NCBI GenBank assembly: GCA_003165495.1
Contig: PMMB01000273.1
Span: forward strand, 1 to 50,585
Direction of reading: 5' to 3'
Length of the DNA stretch: 50,585 nt
Source of the DNA: Gammaproteobacteria bacterium
GTDB taxonomy: Bacteria; Pseudomonadota; Gammaproteobacteria; Steroidobacterales; Steroidobacteraceae
Shown here: positions 33,269-41,698 of the stretch, in pieces
Layout: each line of letters opens with the position of its first letter
Numbering within the stretch: the stretch's first letter is position 1
Made by a program: the position numbers and the translations under genes
The notes under the pieces: model-generated
Told to the model about the DNA's origin: nothing
Seen by the model: only the letters and a program-made list of their open reading frames with translations
The model's database searches: none

Positions 33269-33799
33269 ATGTTGATCAAAGAAATGACTAGGGAAGCGAG
33301 CATTGATCTACTGGCGCGTACACACTTGTGCAGGTTGGCATGCGCCCACGAAGGGCAGCCCTATATCACCCCGATACACTGCGTCTATGACGACAACTAC
33401 CTATATGGTTTCTCGACGTTGGGACAAAAAATTACCTGGATGCGGACGAATCCCCTTGTATGCGCCCTCGCCGAGGAATTGATCAGTCCGCAAGATTGGG
33501 CCTCTGTGATTGTTTTTGGCAAATATGAAGAGTTGCCCGACATGGGGCCGTACGCAATGCATCGGCAACACGCCTATGACCTACTTCAAAGGCGCGCCAT
33601 GTGGTGGGAACCGGGTTATGCGGAGACGGTGCTCCGCGGAAAAGCACGTCCATTGCAATTCCTCTATTTTCGGATTCACATCGAACAAATCAGCGGTCAC
33701 CGCGGCGTCCCGGATTCGATTGCTGAACCAGAGCATTCTGTTGCGCAGCAGAAAAGGCGTGGTTGGATCCACAAAGTGTTCGGACGCCCAGAACAGTAA
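33269..33799 (+). CDS. pyridoxamine-5'-phosphate-oxidase-fold flavin-binding protein
   Basis: A 176-residue split-barrel protein of the PNPOx-like/NimA-related group: helix EASIDLLARTHLCRLACA, strands GQPYITPIHCVYDDNYLYGFS, then KITWMRTNPLVCALAEEL and VIVFGKYEEL. Such proteins bind FMN or haem; catalysis is not predictable. The family normally starts a few residues before IDLLA, so ATG 33269 (GAGG eight bases upstream) is chosen over the frame start at 33158. The C-terminal 20 residues are basic and unconserved. Confidence 0.82.
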   Translation: MLIKEMTREASIDLLARTHLCRLACAHEGQPYITPIHCVYDDNYLYGFSTLGQKITWMRTNPLVCALAEELISPQDWASVIVFGKYEELPDMGPYAMHRQHAYDLLQRRAMWWEPGYAETVLRGKARPLQFLYFRIHIEQISGHRGVPDSIAEPEHSVAQQKRRGWIHKVFGRPEQ

Positions 33800-33906
33800 A
33801 GCGGCGCATATGCGTTGCTCGGTAGCGGGCGCGCGAATGGCTCCAGGACCCCCTAATTGCGTTAGATTTTCGGTGAGTATCGGGCGAGAACCATTGACGA
33901 GGCGAT

Positions 33907-34482
33907 CTACCAATATCGGACCCGACCGGTGTCGACGTGCACGAAATCGGAACCGGCGTAAAAGCCCACGCCGCCGCGAGACAATGAGCGAGCGTACTCG
34001 CTCAACTTACGCGTCGAATAACCGCTCAGTCGGACATCGATTGCCCTCCCGAGTATGTGTTGACTGTGCTCGGCCACACCGCTGGAATTGTGATGCAGCA
34101 TCGCATTGGTCTGCGGCGAACGGTACCCTGAGATGACTTCGAAGGGTGCGTCATGATCTGCGAGAGACTGCAGGTCAAATAGGATGTCCAACAGAGGAGG
34201 GTCGATCTGATGGCTCTCGCCCGTGCGAAAGTCTCGCAGCAAAAAATTGACGTTGCGCAAACACGCGTCGCTGTAAACGCCGCCAACAAAATACGGAGCC
34301 GTGAGCGTCTCACCTGTGTGCGTGTGCACAAACCGTAAAGTACGCGGCCGATCTGAAGCTGTGGCAAAGACGGGTAAGGCGGTCATGGAGCCTAAAACAC
34401 CGCACAGGGCACCGGCCCCAGCCAAGAACCCGCGTCGACCCAGACGGAGGGCGGCTTCTGGTCGGTCTTTGTGTTTAGACAT
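33907..34482 (-). CDS. mepK: MepK/YcbK-like murein endopeptidase (DUF882, Tat-exported)
   Basis: A 191-residue peptidase_M15_3/DUF882 protein. The N-terminus has a twin-arginine signal (RRGFLAGAGALCG). The zinc site is visible as EVISGYRSP, then HSQHILGRAIDVRL with His and Asp, and the final HVDTGRVRYW. In E. coli MepK cuts 3-3 cross-links of peptidoglycan in the periplasm. It lies 34 bases downstream of the LdtD-like gene, the same order as ycbB-ycbK, which supports joint work on 3-3 cross-links. GGAGAG precedes the ATG. Confidence 0.88.
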   Translation of the reverse strand: MSKHKDRPEAALRLGRRGFLAGAGALCGVLGSMTALPVFATASDRPRTLRFVHTHTGETLTAPYFVGGVYSDACLRNVNFLLRDFRTGESHQIDPPLLDILFDLQSLADHDAPFEVISGYRSPQTNAMLHHNSSGVAEHSQHILGRAIDVRLSGYSTRKLSEYARSLSRGGVGFYAGSDFVHVDTGRVRYW

Positions 34483-34516
34483 CGTGGCACTCTCCAGCTT
34501 GGGTGACGATCATAGC

Positions 34517-36250
34517 CTAGCGTGCTGCTGCGGCGCTGTTAACTGGTCGAAGGCTCAGCAATGCCTCGAGTTTGCGGTCATGGCCGTAGATATCGTCGAA
34601 GAATTGCACCGGGCCGGCTTCGGTCGCCATGGCCGTTCCATACAAAATCATTACACGAATAGGTTCGCGCAACTCAACTCGCAGGGATTTAGTATCATGC
34701 ATCGCAGCATCGATTTGCGTGCGGTCCCAAGGCGCGCCGGCATTGCGCAAGACATAGGCCGCCAGCGCTGTGGGATCGCTGACACGGATGCAGCCGTGAC
34801 TGAACGCGCGTCGCGACGCCAAGAACAGCTGATGAGCGGGAGTGGAATGCATGTAAACATTGTGCGTGTTGGGAAATAAGAACTTGATCAATCCCAACGC
34901 GTTATCATCGCCCGGTCTCTGACGTAGCCGCAGCTGGCCGGCCGCCAACGCCGCGATTGTCTCCGGCGTAGGTTGCATGACCGCTGCATCATCGCTCTCA
35001 CCTTGAACGATTTCCAAGTGATTCCGTTGCAGATAGTCCGAGTGAGCACGGATCGCCGGCAGCATTTCATGTACGGTGATGCTGCGCGGTATATCCCAGT
35101 ACGGCCTAAAAATCACGTACTTCAAGTCGCCGACGAAAATTGGGGTACGCTTGCTCGGGTAGGTTTGTCCCACGATCACCGGCATTTGTAGAATACTTGC
35201 GACCCGATCGGCAGTCGTGTCGAATGCAAACAACCGGAACTCCGGAATATTGACGATAATCGGTGGAGCGTCGAAGGCGGGCAGCCATCGCCAGCGCTCG
35301 AGCGTCAACTCGATTTGGCGCACGCGCTGGGCCATGGGTGTGGTAAGCGCGGCAAAGGTGCTGGCACCTAGGGTCCCGTCGGCAGTCAGGCCATGCCGAT
35401 CCTGAAAGTGCTTGAGCGCTTCAACCACCGCAGCATCCAGGGTCTGACTCGCATCGGCCACATCGCCGCCAGGCTCCGACAGGTCACCTTCCGCCACTAG
35501 CAATTTGCGCAGGGCCGGCGCCCCCACATAGGCATCTCCCACGTGAAGCGTGCGCTTTCCAAAGCTCGGCACTTGCGTTAACTCGGGATCTGCGGCTAGG
35601 ACGCGATAGTGGAAAAGCGCGGCCTTGAGCAAAGAGTAGTGGTAGAAACGTGGCTCCGTACGGGTGACAGCGTCGCCCACACTAACGGCGGCGGCGAGTG
35701 CCGCAACTGTCGCCGCAATGTCCAGATCGTTACGTGATTCGGTGAGTTCGAAGCCGGCCGCCCGCGGATCGATGCGACCATAATGCAAATGGCTGATAAG
35801 ACGGACGGCAGCTCGGGTGAGCAAAACATCGAATTGGGCGCTGTCTGTATCCGAAGACATACTGCCCAACTGACCGGCAGCGGCGGTGAGGCGATCCGCA
35901 GCATAGTCGCTCGGCGCGAGTCCAAACGCATCAGCGGCGTGCAAGATTTTGACGAGATCACGCGCTTGTTCCGAGATCTGACCATGTGTGCTCCACAGTA
36001 GCGTCGCCCCGACGCGATCATAGACGGAGCGAACCAGCGCCACTTCGCCCCGCACGGCAATGCTAGGCGAAACGTTCGTATTCAGCTCCTGTAACGCAGC
36101 GCCGAGCGGCGCAGACGGTACATCGCCGCCACCCACAGTCGCAGCGTGTAATGGCGGGACGTTGTTAAGCAGGAGTATGGCCAAGCCCATCATCCTAACG
36201 ATGGCTCGCAAACCCCTAAAACGCAGTGCGCAAACCGTCGTGCCGGTCAT
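34517..36250 (-). CDS. ldtD: LdtD/YcbB-like L,D-transpeptidase
   Basis: A 577-residue protein with N-terminal signal segment (about 16-36), a scaffold domain, a peptidoglycan-binding domain (VVEALKHFQDRHGL, about 285), and a YkuD catalytic domain with the cysteine motif SHGCIRVSDP. It forms 3-3 cross-links in the periplasm. Size and domain order match YcbB. A 25-base segment of its coding sequence (35407-35431) recurs exactly at 36553-36577 upstream of the gene. Confidence 0.92.
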   Translation of the reverse strand: MTGTTVCALRFRGLRAIVRMMGLAILLLNNVPPLHAATVGGGDVPSAPLGAALQELNTNVSPSIAVRGEVALVRSVYDRVGATLLWSTHGQISEQARDLVKILHAADAFGLAPSDYAADRLTAAAGQLGSMSSDTDSAQFDVLLTRAAVRLISHLHYGRIDPRAAGFELTESRNDLDIAATVAALAAAVSVGDAVTRTEPRFYHYSLLKAALFHYRVLAADPELTQVPSFGKRTLHVGDAYVGAPALRKLLVAEGDLSEPGGDVADASQTLDAAVVEALKHFQDRHGLTADGTLGASTFAALTTPMAQRVRQIELTLERWRWLPAFDAPPIIVNIPEFRLFAFDTTADRVASILQMPVIVGQTYPSKRTPIFVGDLKYVIFRPYWDIPRSITVHEMLPAIRAHSDYLQRNHLEIVQGESDDAAVMQPTPETIAALAAGQLRLRQRPGDDNALGLIKFLFPNTHNVYMHSTPAHQLFLASRRAFSHGCIRVSDPTALAAYVLRNAGAPWDRTQIDAAMHDTKSLRVELREPIRVMILYGTAMATEAGPVQFFDDIYGHDRKLEALLSLRPVNSAAAAR

Positions 36251-36535
36251 GCCACTGGCAACGGTCGTAATTTCTCGAACTCACTACACTGCATTACCGT
36301 GTGACTCCAGATCTGCCTGATCGGCAGGCGATGAACGCGTGCCGTGGGCAGGGCACGCACTGACCTGCTGAATAGCTCATCGAATGTGGCAAGCGCGCCC
36401 TTGCGGGACGATCAACCGCGGAATCTAGTAGTGCCAGATTCATGACCGATCCCACTAGAATTGATTGCGAAGTGTCATCCATAGTAAGCACGTGGCGGGC
36501 GGGTCGATATAAGGGACGAACCCGCCAGATCGTAC

Positions 36536-36600
36536 GGGGCCATGCCGGGCCCAGTGCTTGAGCGCTTCAACCACCGCGGCATGCGGATGAGTGGCAATCT
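36536..36600 (-). pseudogene. short duplicated piece of an L,D-transpeptidase gene
   Basis: Inside the gap 36251-36819 the minus strand reads AAVVEALKHWARHGP, like AAVVEALKHFQDRHG of the adjacent LdtD-like protein; 25 bases (36553-36577) are identical to 35407-35431. Flanking residues do not match, so this is a small relic or a gene-conversion trace. Nothing else was recognised in the gap. Confidence 0.35.
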
Positions 36601-36819
36601 CGGTCGTCGCTTTAGCATGATCGCTGTCACAGACGTAGACGAGTCGCGGCGTTGGGGTTAGTCCCGCTACCCGTCGGCTGCAGCGCACGCTAGACTGGTC
36701 TCGCCAATAGAGGCGCGAAACCATGCCATAACAGCGCGTCGATGGATGGGCGCGACGACTGTGCGCCGGCGAGATCGGGCGACCGGACAATCGAGATAGC
36801 ACCATCAATCGGGGGACGG

Positions 36820-37755
36820 TCAGAACGGAATGGCTTGTGCATCATCGGAAGGCCTTACGATAAGAATGTCGCATGGCAACGATTCGAGGATGGTTGCCGC
36901 GGTACTCCCGACAATCATCCGGTGCCACCTGCCGTGCGACGACGCACCCATCACCATCACGTCGGTGCGATATTTCGTCACCGTGTCCATCAAGCAATCC
37001 TCGGGTGTGCCCATTTCCACGTGAAGATGTGCTTGGGTCACACCGTGTGCGCTTACCAGGCCCTCGATCTGGTGATATCTGAACGAATTCTCAACTTCTA
37101 CTGCCTCCGAATATTCACGTGTCATGATTTGACCGCCCGCCGCAACGACCGCGGCAAACGCGACCGGAATGAAGGTGTGAATAACATGCAAATCGGCGTT
37201 TAGGGGACCCGCTAGCGACGCGGCACTGGACAAAATATCACGATCCAATGCCGCGGCCCTTTCATTCGTTTGATTGGGGTCGACTGCAGCCATGATGACA
37301 GGTGGCCGCTGCCACGCTTTCTTCTTCGTCAACAACAGAGGCACAGGGCACCCTCGCGTCAAATGCCAATCGGTGTTCCTTAGAAGGGTTCGCTTGGCAA
37401 GCGAGTGATGATGGGTGTCCTTGACAACCAGGTCGGCATTCGAGCCGCGAAGATAGTCCAATAGCGAGTCGTGCAAAGACTTGCCATAGATAGTTCGCAC
37501 AGTGACCTCAGTCTTTAGTGCGCGTATAGGGGCCGCCAAGGCTTCGAGCAGATCCAGAAGTTGAGTGTTTGAAGGTGGCGTTTTGTGAGCGCGCAGAGTG
37601 ACAACGTCGTCATCGACAGCCGATTCAATATCACAGATCAGCAATTCAATTGAGGCACCGAGGCGCTGGGCCAACAATCCGGCTTTGTCGACGGCAGATT
37701 GCGGGGCGCTCGCCGTTGGATCCACGACAACCAAGATGTGGTTGATTCGATTCAT
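36820..37755 (-). CDS. double-domain universal stress protein (UspE-like), copy A
   Basis: A 311-residue tandem UspA protein. Domain 1 (1-148) begins MNRINHILVVVDP and contains DLVVKDTHHHSLAKRT; domain 2 (155-305) has VMAAVDPNQ-like start IMAAVDP and ends with VMGASSHGRWHRMIVGST, an ATP-binding-type loop with the G-2x-G-9x-G-S/T spacing altered. Closely related to the protein at 42446-43381. GAAGGACAC lies before the ATG. Probably a cytoplasmic stress/starvation protein. Confidence 0.92.
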   Translation of the reverse strand: MNRINHILVVVDPTASAPQSAVDKAGLLAQRLGASIELLICDIESAVDDDVVTLRAHKTPPSNTQLLDLLEALAAPIRALKTEVTVRTIYGKSLHDSLLDYLRGSNADLVVKDTHHHSLAKRTLLRNTDWHLTRGCPVPLLLTKKKAWQRPPVIMAAVDPNQTNERAAALDRDILSSAASLAGPLNADLHVIHTFIPVAFAAVVAAGGQIMTREYSEAVEVENSFRYHQIEGLVSAHGVTQAHLHVEMGTPEDCLMDTVTKYRTDVMVMGASSHGRWHRMIVGSTAATILESLPCDILIVRPSDDAQAIPF

Positions 37756-37777
37756 ACAGTGTCCTTCGCCGGTAGAT

Positions 37778-38035
37778 TCAATTTAATTGGCGATGACGCA
37801 GCCGTGCCGTATTGTCTTCACCTAGCTCGGGACCCTCAAGCCGTGACCAATGATCTGCCACGCGCGTGTCCACGAGTGTTATCGGACGAATGTAATCATC
37901 GTACAAACCTGCTATTTCGCCCATAAGGGCTTGCGCGTAGTGGGGCTCGGCCACTACGCAGGTTGGGCTAACGAGTTCAACGTCACGTGACGCGAATCCG
38001 CTCTGGGGGAGCAAGCGCGAGAGAAAACGCACCAA
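37778..38035 (-). pseudogene. unclassified frame, possibly a PIN-domain relic
   Basis: An 85-codon frame reading VELVSPTCVVAEP, then LYDDYIRPITLVDTRVADHWSRL. The segment LVDTRVADHWSRL resembles the C-terminal part of VapC/FitB PIN toxins, but the usual spacing and acidic residues are missing. Low confidence; it may be chance. Confidence 0.2.
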
Positions 38036-38092
38036 CGCACGTTACAAAGTTAACCCTAGAGACACGGCACCGAATCTCCGTATCATCGGCCA

Positions 38093-38260
38093 ATGGAGGC
38101 TGCGAACACGGGACGGTCGGATCTGCGCAACAACATTGCGCGCCGCGCGATGCTGGAGCGCGGATTGTTGCCGGAGTTCTCCGCTGCGGCCTTGCGTCAG
38201 GCAGACTCCATTAGCGTGCCTGCCGCGACAACGGACCTTGATACTCGCGATCTGCGAGCA
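38093..38260 (+). pseudogene. N-terminal fragment of an RNB-family exoribonuclease gene
   Basis: ATG 38093 opens RSDLRNNIARRAMLERGLL, then PEFSAAALRQADSI, PAATTDLDTRDLRA. This is the start of RNase II-like RNB proteins, which continue with the catalytic CSIDNDDSRDLD region; here the match ends at 38260 and a stop follows at 38317. The catalytic domain is absent, so it is a dead fragment. Confidence 0.6.
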
Positions 38261-38436
38261 AGTTCCTCCCCCGCTAGGGTGTTAAGGATGCGGATCTCGC
38301 ACCCGCACCGGGACTGACCGCATCGAGCTACGCGAAATTCCCAATACAAGCCGGCGTCTCTTGACGTTCACAATCGCTGAATCACCGCGTCGATAGGGTG
38401 TCTGCCGAAGCGGAACGATCTCGAGAAGGACAAGCA

Positions 38437-39351
38437 ATGGCGGGCCATACATTTGAGCGGATTCTCATTGCCGTCGCCGACCCGTCGGTGGGCATGACCA
38501 AAGCGATACGCCGCGCGAGCGACTTGGCGCGCAAGACGGGTGCCAGCATTGAATTGTTCAATGCGATGCCATCGGCCATTTCTGAGGGAACAATGCACGC
38601 CGAAGCGGAACGGTTCACTCGTATTGCGGCGGAACAAAACCACCGTCGGCTCGAACGGACCGCGAACCGGCTGCGGCGCGAAGAGCTTATCGTCACTACG
38701 AACGTGCGGACGGGCTCTCCGATCCTTGAGGCGATTCTGCGTCAAGTTCGGCAGACTAAGGCGGACCTCCTGGTCATCGAGGCGCGCAAGCACAATGTCT
38801 TCGCCCGCTTGCTGCTCACTCAGACTGATTTTGAGCTCATCCGACGTTGTCCGGTTCCCCTATTGATTGTGAAGGGACGAGCGGCGTGGCGCAGCCCCCG
38901 TATCTTGGCGGCTCTGGATCCGTTTCATACCAACGACAAGCCGAGCGAACTAGACGGTGAAATCGTCAATGCGGCACGAGCCGTCGCGGCGGTAGTTCGC
39001 GGCTCCGTGCATGCCGCGCATATTTACCGCTCGCTCGTGACGTATTTTCCCGGCGTGCCGATCGGTGCAACGGTGCGCGCAGCGATTCCTGCGCAGGAAA
39101 ACACCTATAAGGTCGGGGTCCGACGACGATTTTACGAAGCCCTCAGCCGATATGGAATTGCCAAAAACAAGTCGCGCCTGATTTGTGGCGATCCTGCGAT
39201 CGAACTGCCGGCTCTCGCGCGCTCCATGAGGGCTGGACTCGTTGTCATGGGGGCGATATCCCGCTCCCGGTTGAAGCGGATTTTTATCGGCAGCACCGCC
39301 GAGCATGTGCTCGATAGCCTACACTGCGACCTTCTAGTGGTGAAAGGGTAG
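38437..39351 (+). CDS. double-domain universal stress protein, copy B
   Basis: A 304-residue tandem UspA protein: domain 1 starts FERILIAVADPSVG, domain 2 near ILAALDPFHTND and ends with VVMGAISRSRLKRIFIGST. It is more divergent than copies A and C: the DTHHHS motif of those is replaced by EARKHN. ATG 38437 is supported by GAAGGACA seven bases upstream. Flanked on both sides by gene relics. Confidence 0.9.
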   Translation: MAGHTFERILIAVADPSVGMTKAIRRASDLARKTGASIELFNAMPSAISEGTMHAEAERFTRIAAEQNHRRLERTANRLRREELIVTTNVRTGSPILEAILRQVRQTKADLLVIEARKHNVFARLLLTQTDFELIRRCPVPLLIVKGRAAWRSPRILAALDPFHTNDKPSELDGEIVNAARAVAAVVRGSVHAAHIYRSLVTYFPGVPIGATVRAAIPAQENTYKVGVRRRFYEALSRYGIAKNKSRLICGDPAIELPALARSMRAGLVVMGAISRSRLKRIFIGSTAEHVLDSLHCDLLVVKG

Positions 39352-39602
39352 CGCCAAAGTCCGTCCGTAATATCGAGCGACTCGTAGAACCAATGATTGG
39401 AACTCGTGGCACCGCGGCTGCGGATGTCACCGGCGAATCCCAAGTACATGCCGATGTGGCAGGCGGATGGCTGAAGTCCAGTAATCGCTCGCGCCCACTC
39501 GGTTTCGCGCGCCGACGCGGGTAGTAGTTGCGTGATCGTATTGCGAGCTCCCACATCAGAGAACACGAGCGGACAGTGTTCCTCCGTGCCGTTCTTCCAG
39601 CA
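39352..39602 (-). pseudogene. fragment of a phytoene-desaturase/RetSat-like FAD oxidoreductase gene
   Basis: The minus strand reads LVFSDVGARNTITQLLP, then LQPSACHIGMYLGFAGD and SNHWFYESLDITDGLWRYP. These match the C-terminal half of NAD(P)/FAD-dependent proteins related to carotenoid isomerase and all-trans-retinol 13,14-reductase. The dinucleotide-binding start and the end of the protein are missing. The fragment ends at the 3' end of UspA copy B and, on its other side, meets the oleate hydratase fragment. Confidence 0.65.
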
Positions 39603-39847
39603 TGTTCATGCCGCGCGTGCGAAGCGACCGACCCCTTCCCGTGCCGAGCGGATGCGCCAAACTCGGTTTAATCAGCCAGTTCGTTGAAATTCCGGATGAT
39701 TTGGTGTTTACCGTCGAGTATTCGGTTCGACCGGCACAAACGGCCGTTTATCAGTTACTGAATATCTCGCGTGAGATTCCGACGATTACGCCACACGACA
39801 AATCATGGGTCACTCAATTGGATGCGGTGCTCAAGGCGTTTGCGTAG
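39594..39847 (+). pseudogene. C-terminal fragment of an oleate hydratase gene
   Basis: The frame reads FMPRVRSDRPLPVPSG, then GLISQFVEIPDDLVFTVEYS and AQTAVYQLLNISREIP, the C-terminal signature of oleate hydratase (67-kDa myosin-cross-reactive antigen family), ending with a natural TAG. The first 500 or so codons are absent. It abuts the FAD-oxidoreductase fragment, which lies on the other strand. Confidence 0.75.
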
Positions 39848-39896
39848 AATCGCAGTTGCACGATCAATCCTCCCGCCGAACTGCTTAAAGAGGTGC

Positions 39897-40328
39897 CTAT
39901 GTCGCCGGCTGAGCACGCGGGACACTGACTCCGAAATGCGCACGTACTTTGGCGATGATCTGTGGATCTGTCATTTTATCCTCGGTCTCCACGGCCGCGA
40001 CTCTTGGTCCACGCTTCCCCCTCAGCAACCGCTTATGCAGTTCGCCTTTGGCCTCGCCGGGGCCAAAGAGCAGCACGCTCTGGCAGTCGCAAAGCGCGGC
40101 GATCACGGCGTCGTAGTAGATATTGAGTTCCCCCGTCAGCCCTCGTTGGCGTCTGTCGTCAGCTGGCACTTGACCCGATTCATAGGGGCCTCTTAACGGA
40201 GAGTCACCACCCCGTTCTAAGTGCTTCTCAGCGTTTGAGAGGATATGTGCGATGTGTTCACCGTCGGCGGTGAGCGTCACGATCACAGAGTGGCGGTGAT
40301 CGATCCAGATGCCGGCTTTACTACTCAT
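39897..40328 (-). CDS. release-factor-like (baeRF-type) translational machinery protein
   Basis: A 143-residue protein, MSSKAGIWIDHRHSVIVTL at the start, ADDRRQRGLTGELNIYYD in the middle, then LLFGPGEAKGELHKRL and ETEDKMTDPQIIAKV. These blocks define a small bacterial family often called translational machinery protein and related to the C-terminal half of archaeal/eukaryotic release factor domains. It may act on ribosomes or RNA in stress (inference). GGAGAA precedes the ATG. It follows the glucan-phosphorylase relic in the same direction. Confidence 0.7.
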   Translation of the reverse strand: MSSKAGIWIDHRHSVIVTLTADGEHIAHILSNAEKHLERGGDSPLRGPYESGQVPADDRRQRGLTGELNIYYDAVIAALCDCQSVLLFGPGEAKGELHKRLLRGKRGPRVAAVETEDKMTDPQIIAKVRAHFGVSVPRAQPAT

Positions 40329-40429
40329 CTGATTTTCTCCGTGCTGGGTGAAGGGTTGCCACAGAACATCCGGGGCCTCTAGCGGAACCTAGACGCCAGG
40401 GTAGGCTGGCGCGACGCGGCATGCGAATC

Positions 40430-40790
40430 TCAAGCCTGAGCCACTCGCCGTCCGCCTTCCGCAAGGGCCTGATCGGTAGCTGGCCCGGGTCATTGTAGGG
40501 CAACAGTGCCTGTTGTGCGCCGTCCTGGCCAATCACCTGACGAAAGTAACCTTGGCAGTACAGCAGCCCGATGCCCACGACCGGCACCCCGAGATCGCTC
40601 GCCGCCTTGAGCTGATCCCCCGCGACATTGCCGAGGCCACCGGCGTAGATCGGCAATGCCTCGCTCAACGTTCAAGTATGCTCCACAGCTGATCGGTAGC
40701 GTGGTTCCAGGACCAGCGCAGATCCAAAGCCAGCTCGCGTAAGAGCGCGACTCCCGAGTCGGTGTTCGATACGGTGGCGCTCGCAGTCAT
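40430..40790 (-). pseudogene. alpha-glucan phosphorylase gene with two deletions
   Basis: ATG 40790 starts an N-terminal piece (41 codons; LLRELALDLRWSWNHATDQL) that ends in TGA at 40665-40667. An internal piece overlaps in another frame (EALPIYAGGLGNVAGDQLKA, then DLGVPVVGIGLLY and PYNDPGQLPI). Both belong to the DUF3417-type alpha-glucan phosphorylase family, with about 70-80 codons lost between them, and the match stops near 40430, so the large catalytic remainder is absent. Confidence 0.75.
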
Positions 40791-40853
40791 GATAGTGGCT
40801 CCGTGGCGTCGTTGATCGTGGTCGACGAAGCGGGATCTACCGACGGGTAAGTG

Positions 40854-41207
40854 TCATGATTGGAGCCGTACCATGCGCGCCGCTCCGGACCGATCGTGCT
40901 GAAGCTCTTGCAACTGCCGCTTGGCATTATTGAAGGCGTCTCGCAAGGCAAGGTATATATCCTTGTGTCCTGCACCATCGACATGGAGACTGTCGGCATG
41001 GATCTGCGCACCGGGGACGATTAGGTCAATCTTGACTAGATAGGGCGCTCGAGTGTCGCTGCGGGTATCCGGGCCTTCGAGCGTTATATGACAGTGCGTG
41101 ATCCGCTCGTTATAGCACTCCAACCTAGACCCCAATTTCCGCGCTCGATCCTCGAGGGCGCCCGAGCGATCAAAGTGGCGGAATGATAACGTGATGGGCG
41201 GTCGCAT
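40854..41207 (-). CDS. hpf: HPF/RaiA-type ribosome hibernation factor
   Basis: A 117-residue protein of the ribosomal-subunit-interface (S30AE) fold: MRPPITLSFRHFDRSGALED, then LECYNERITHCHITLEGP, YLVKIDLIVPGAQIHAD and DIYLALRDAFNNAKRQL. These proteins bind the decoding centre and stabilise idle ribosomes. The sequence is of the short, unusual type found in stress clusters rather than the rpoN-linked hpf. ATG 41207 is chosen at the start of homology. Fits the stress and dormancy theme of the window. Confidence 0.75.
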   Translation of the reverse strand: MRPPITLSFRHFDRSGALEDRARKLGSRLECYNERITHCHITLEGPDTRSDTRAPYLVKIDLIVPGAQIHADSLHVDGAGHKDIYLALRDAFNNAKRQLQELQHDRSGAARMVRLQS

Positions 41208-41363
41208 GGTCGGGTACCGATAAATGTCCTGTATGGCAATTATCGGCAATCACCGTCTCAGGTTACATCAGGGATTCCCGACCGGCGATGCGTAGAGCCC
41301 GCTGGCGCTCGACGGTATGCACGTACCGGCCAAGCCGACAGCTAAACTCAAGCAATCGGGCGC

Positions 41364-41579
41364 CTAAGCTTTATCGGTCAGCGTCAGGTGCAACTTCACC
41401 AGATGAGCCACCGAACGCGCGCCCATCTTTTCCATGACCTTGGCTCGATGGATTTCGACGGTGCGTTCGATCAAGTTCAAATCGATCGAGATTACTTTAT
41501 TCGCGGCACCATCGACGACCATATCCATGACCCGTCGTTCGCGAGGCGTCAGAGAACTGGAACGGGTGCATTCGTCCAA
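41364..41579 (-). CDS. LuxR/FixJ-type HTH domain protein, receiver domain missing
   Basis: A 71-residue frame consisting only of a LuxR-type DNA-binding domain: SLTPRERRVMDMVVDGAANK, then NLIERTVEIHRAKVMEKMGA, ending LVKLHL. This is the form seen in FixJ/TtrR response regulators. No receiver domain is found upstream, so it is either a 5'-deleted pseudogene or a stand-alone HTH protein started at TTG 41579. It could in principle be served by the orphan histidine kinase at 29348, if ever it had a receiver. Confidence 0.65.
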   Translation of the reverse strand: MDECTRSSSLTPRERRVMDMVVDGAANKVISIDLNLIERTVEIHRAKVMEKMGARSVAHLVKLHLTLTDKA

Positions 41580-41698
41580 TTACTGGACAAGCTCAGTAGT
41601 ATCGCTAATTGGATAAGCATAACCCCGGATAACTCTCGGCGGCTTATTGCACGACACTTAAGCCCGAGTATCGAACAATCGCCTAGGTGATCATTGTG

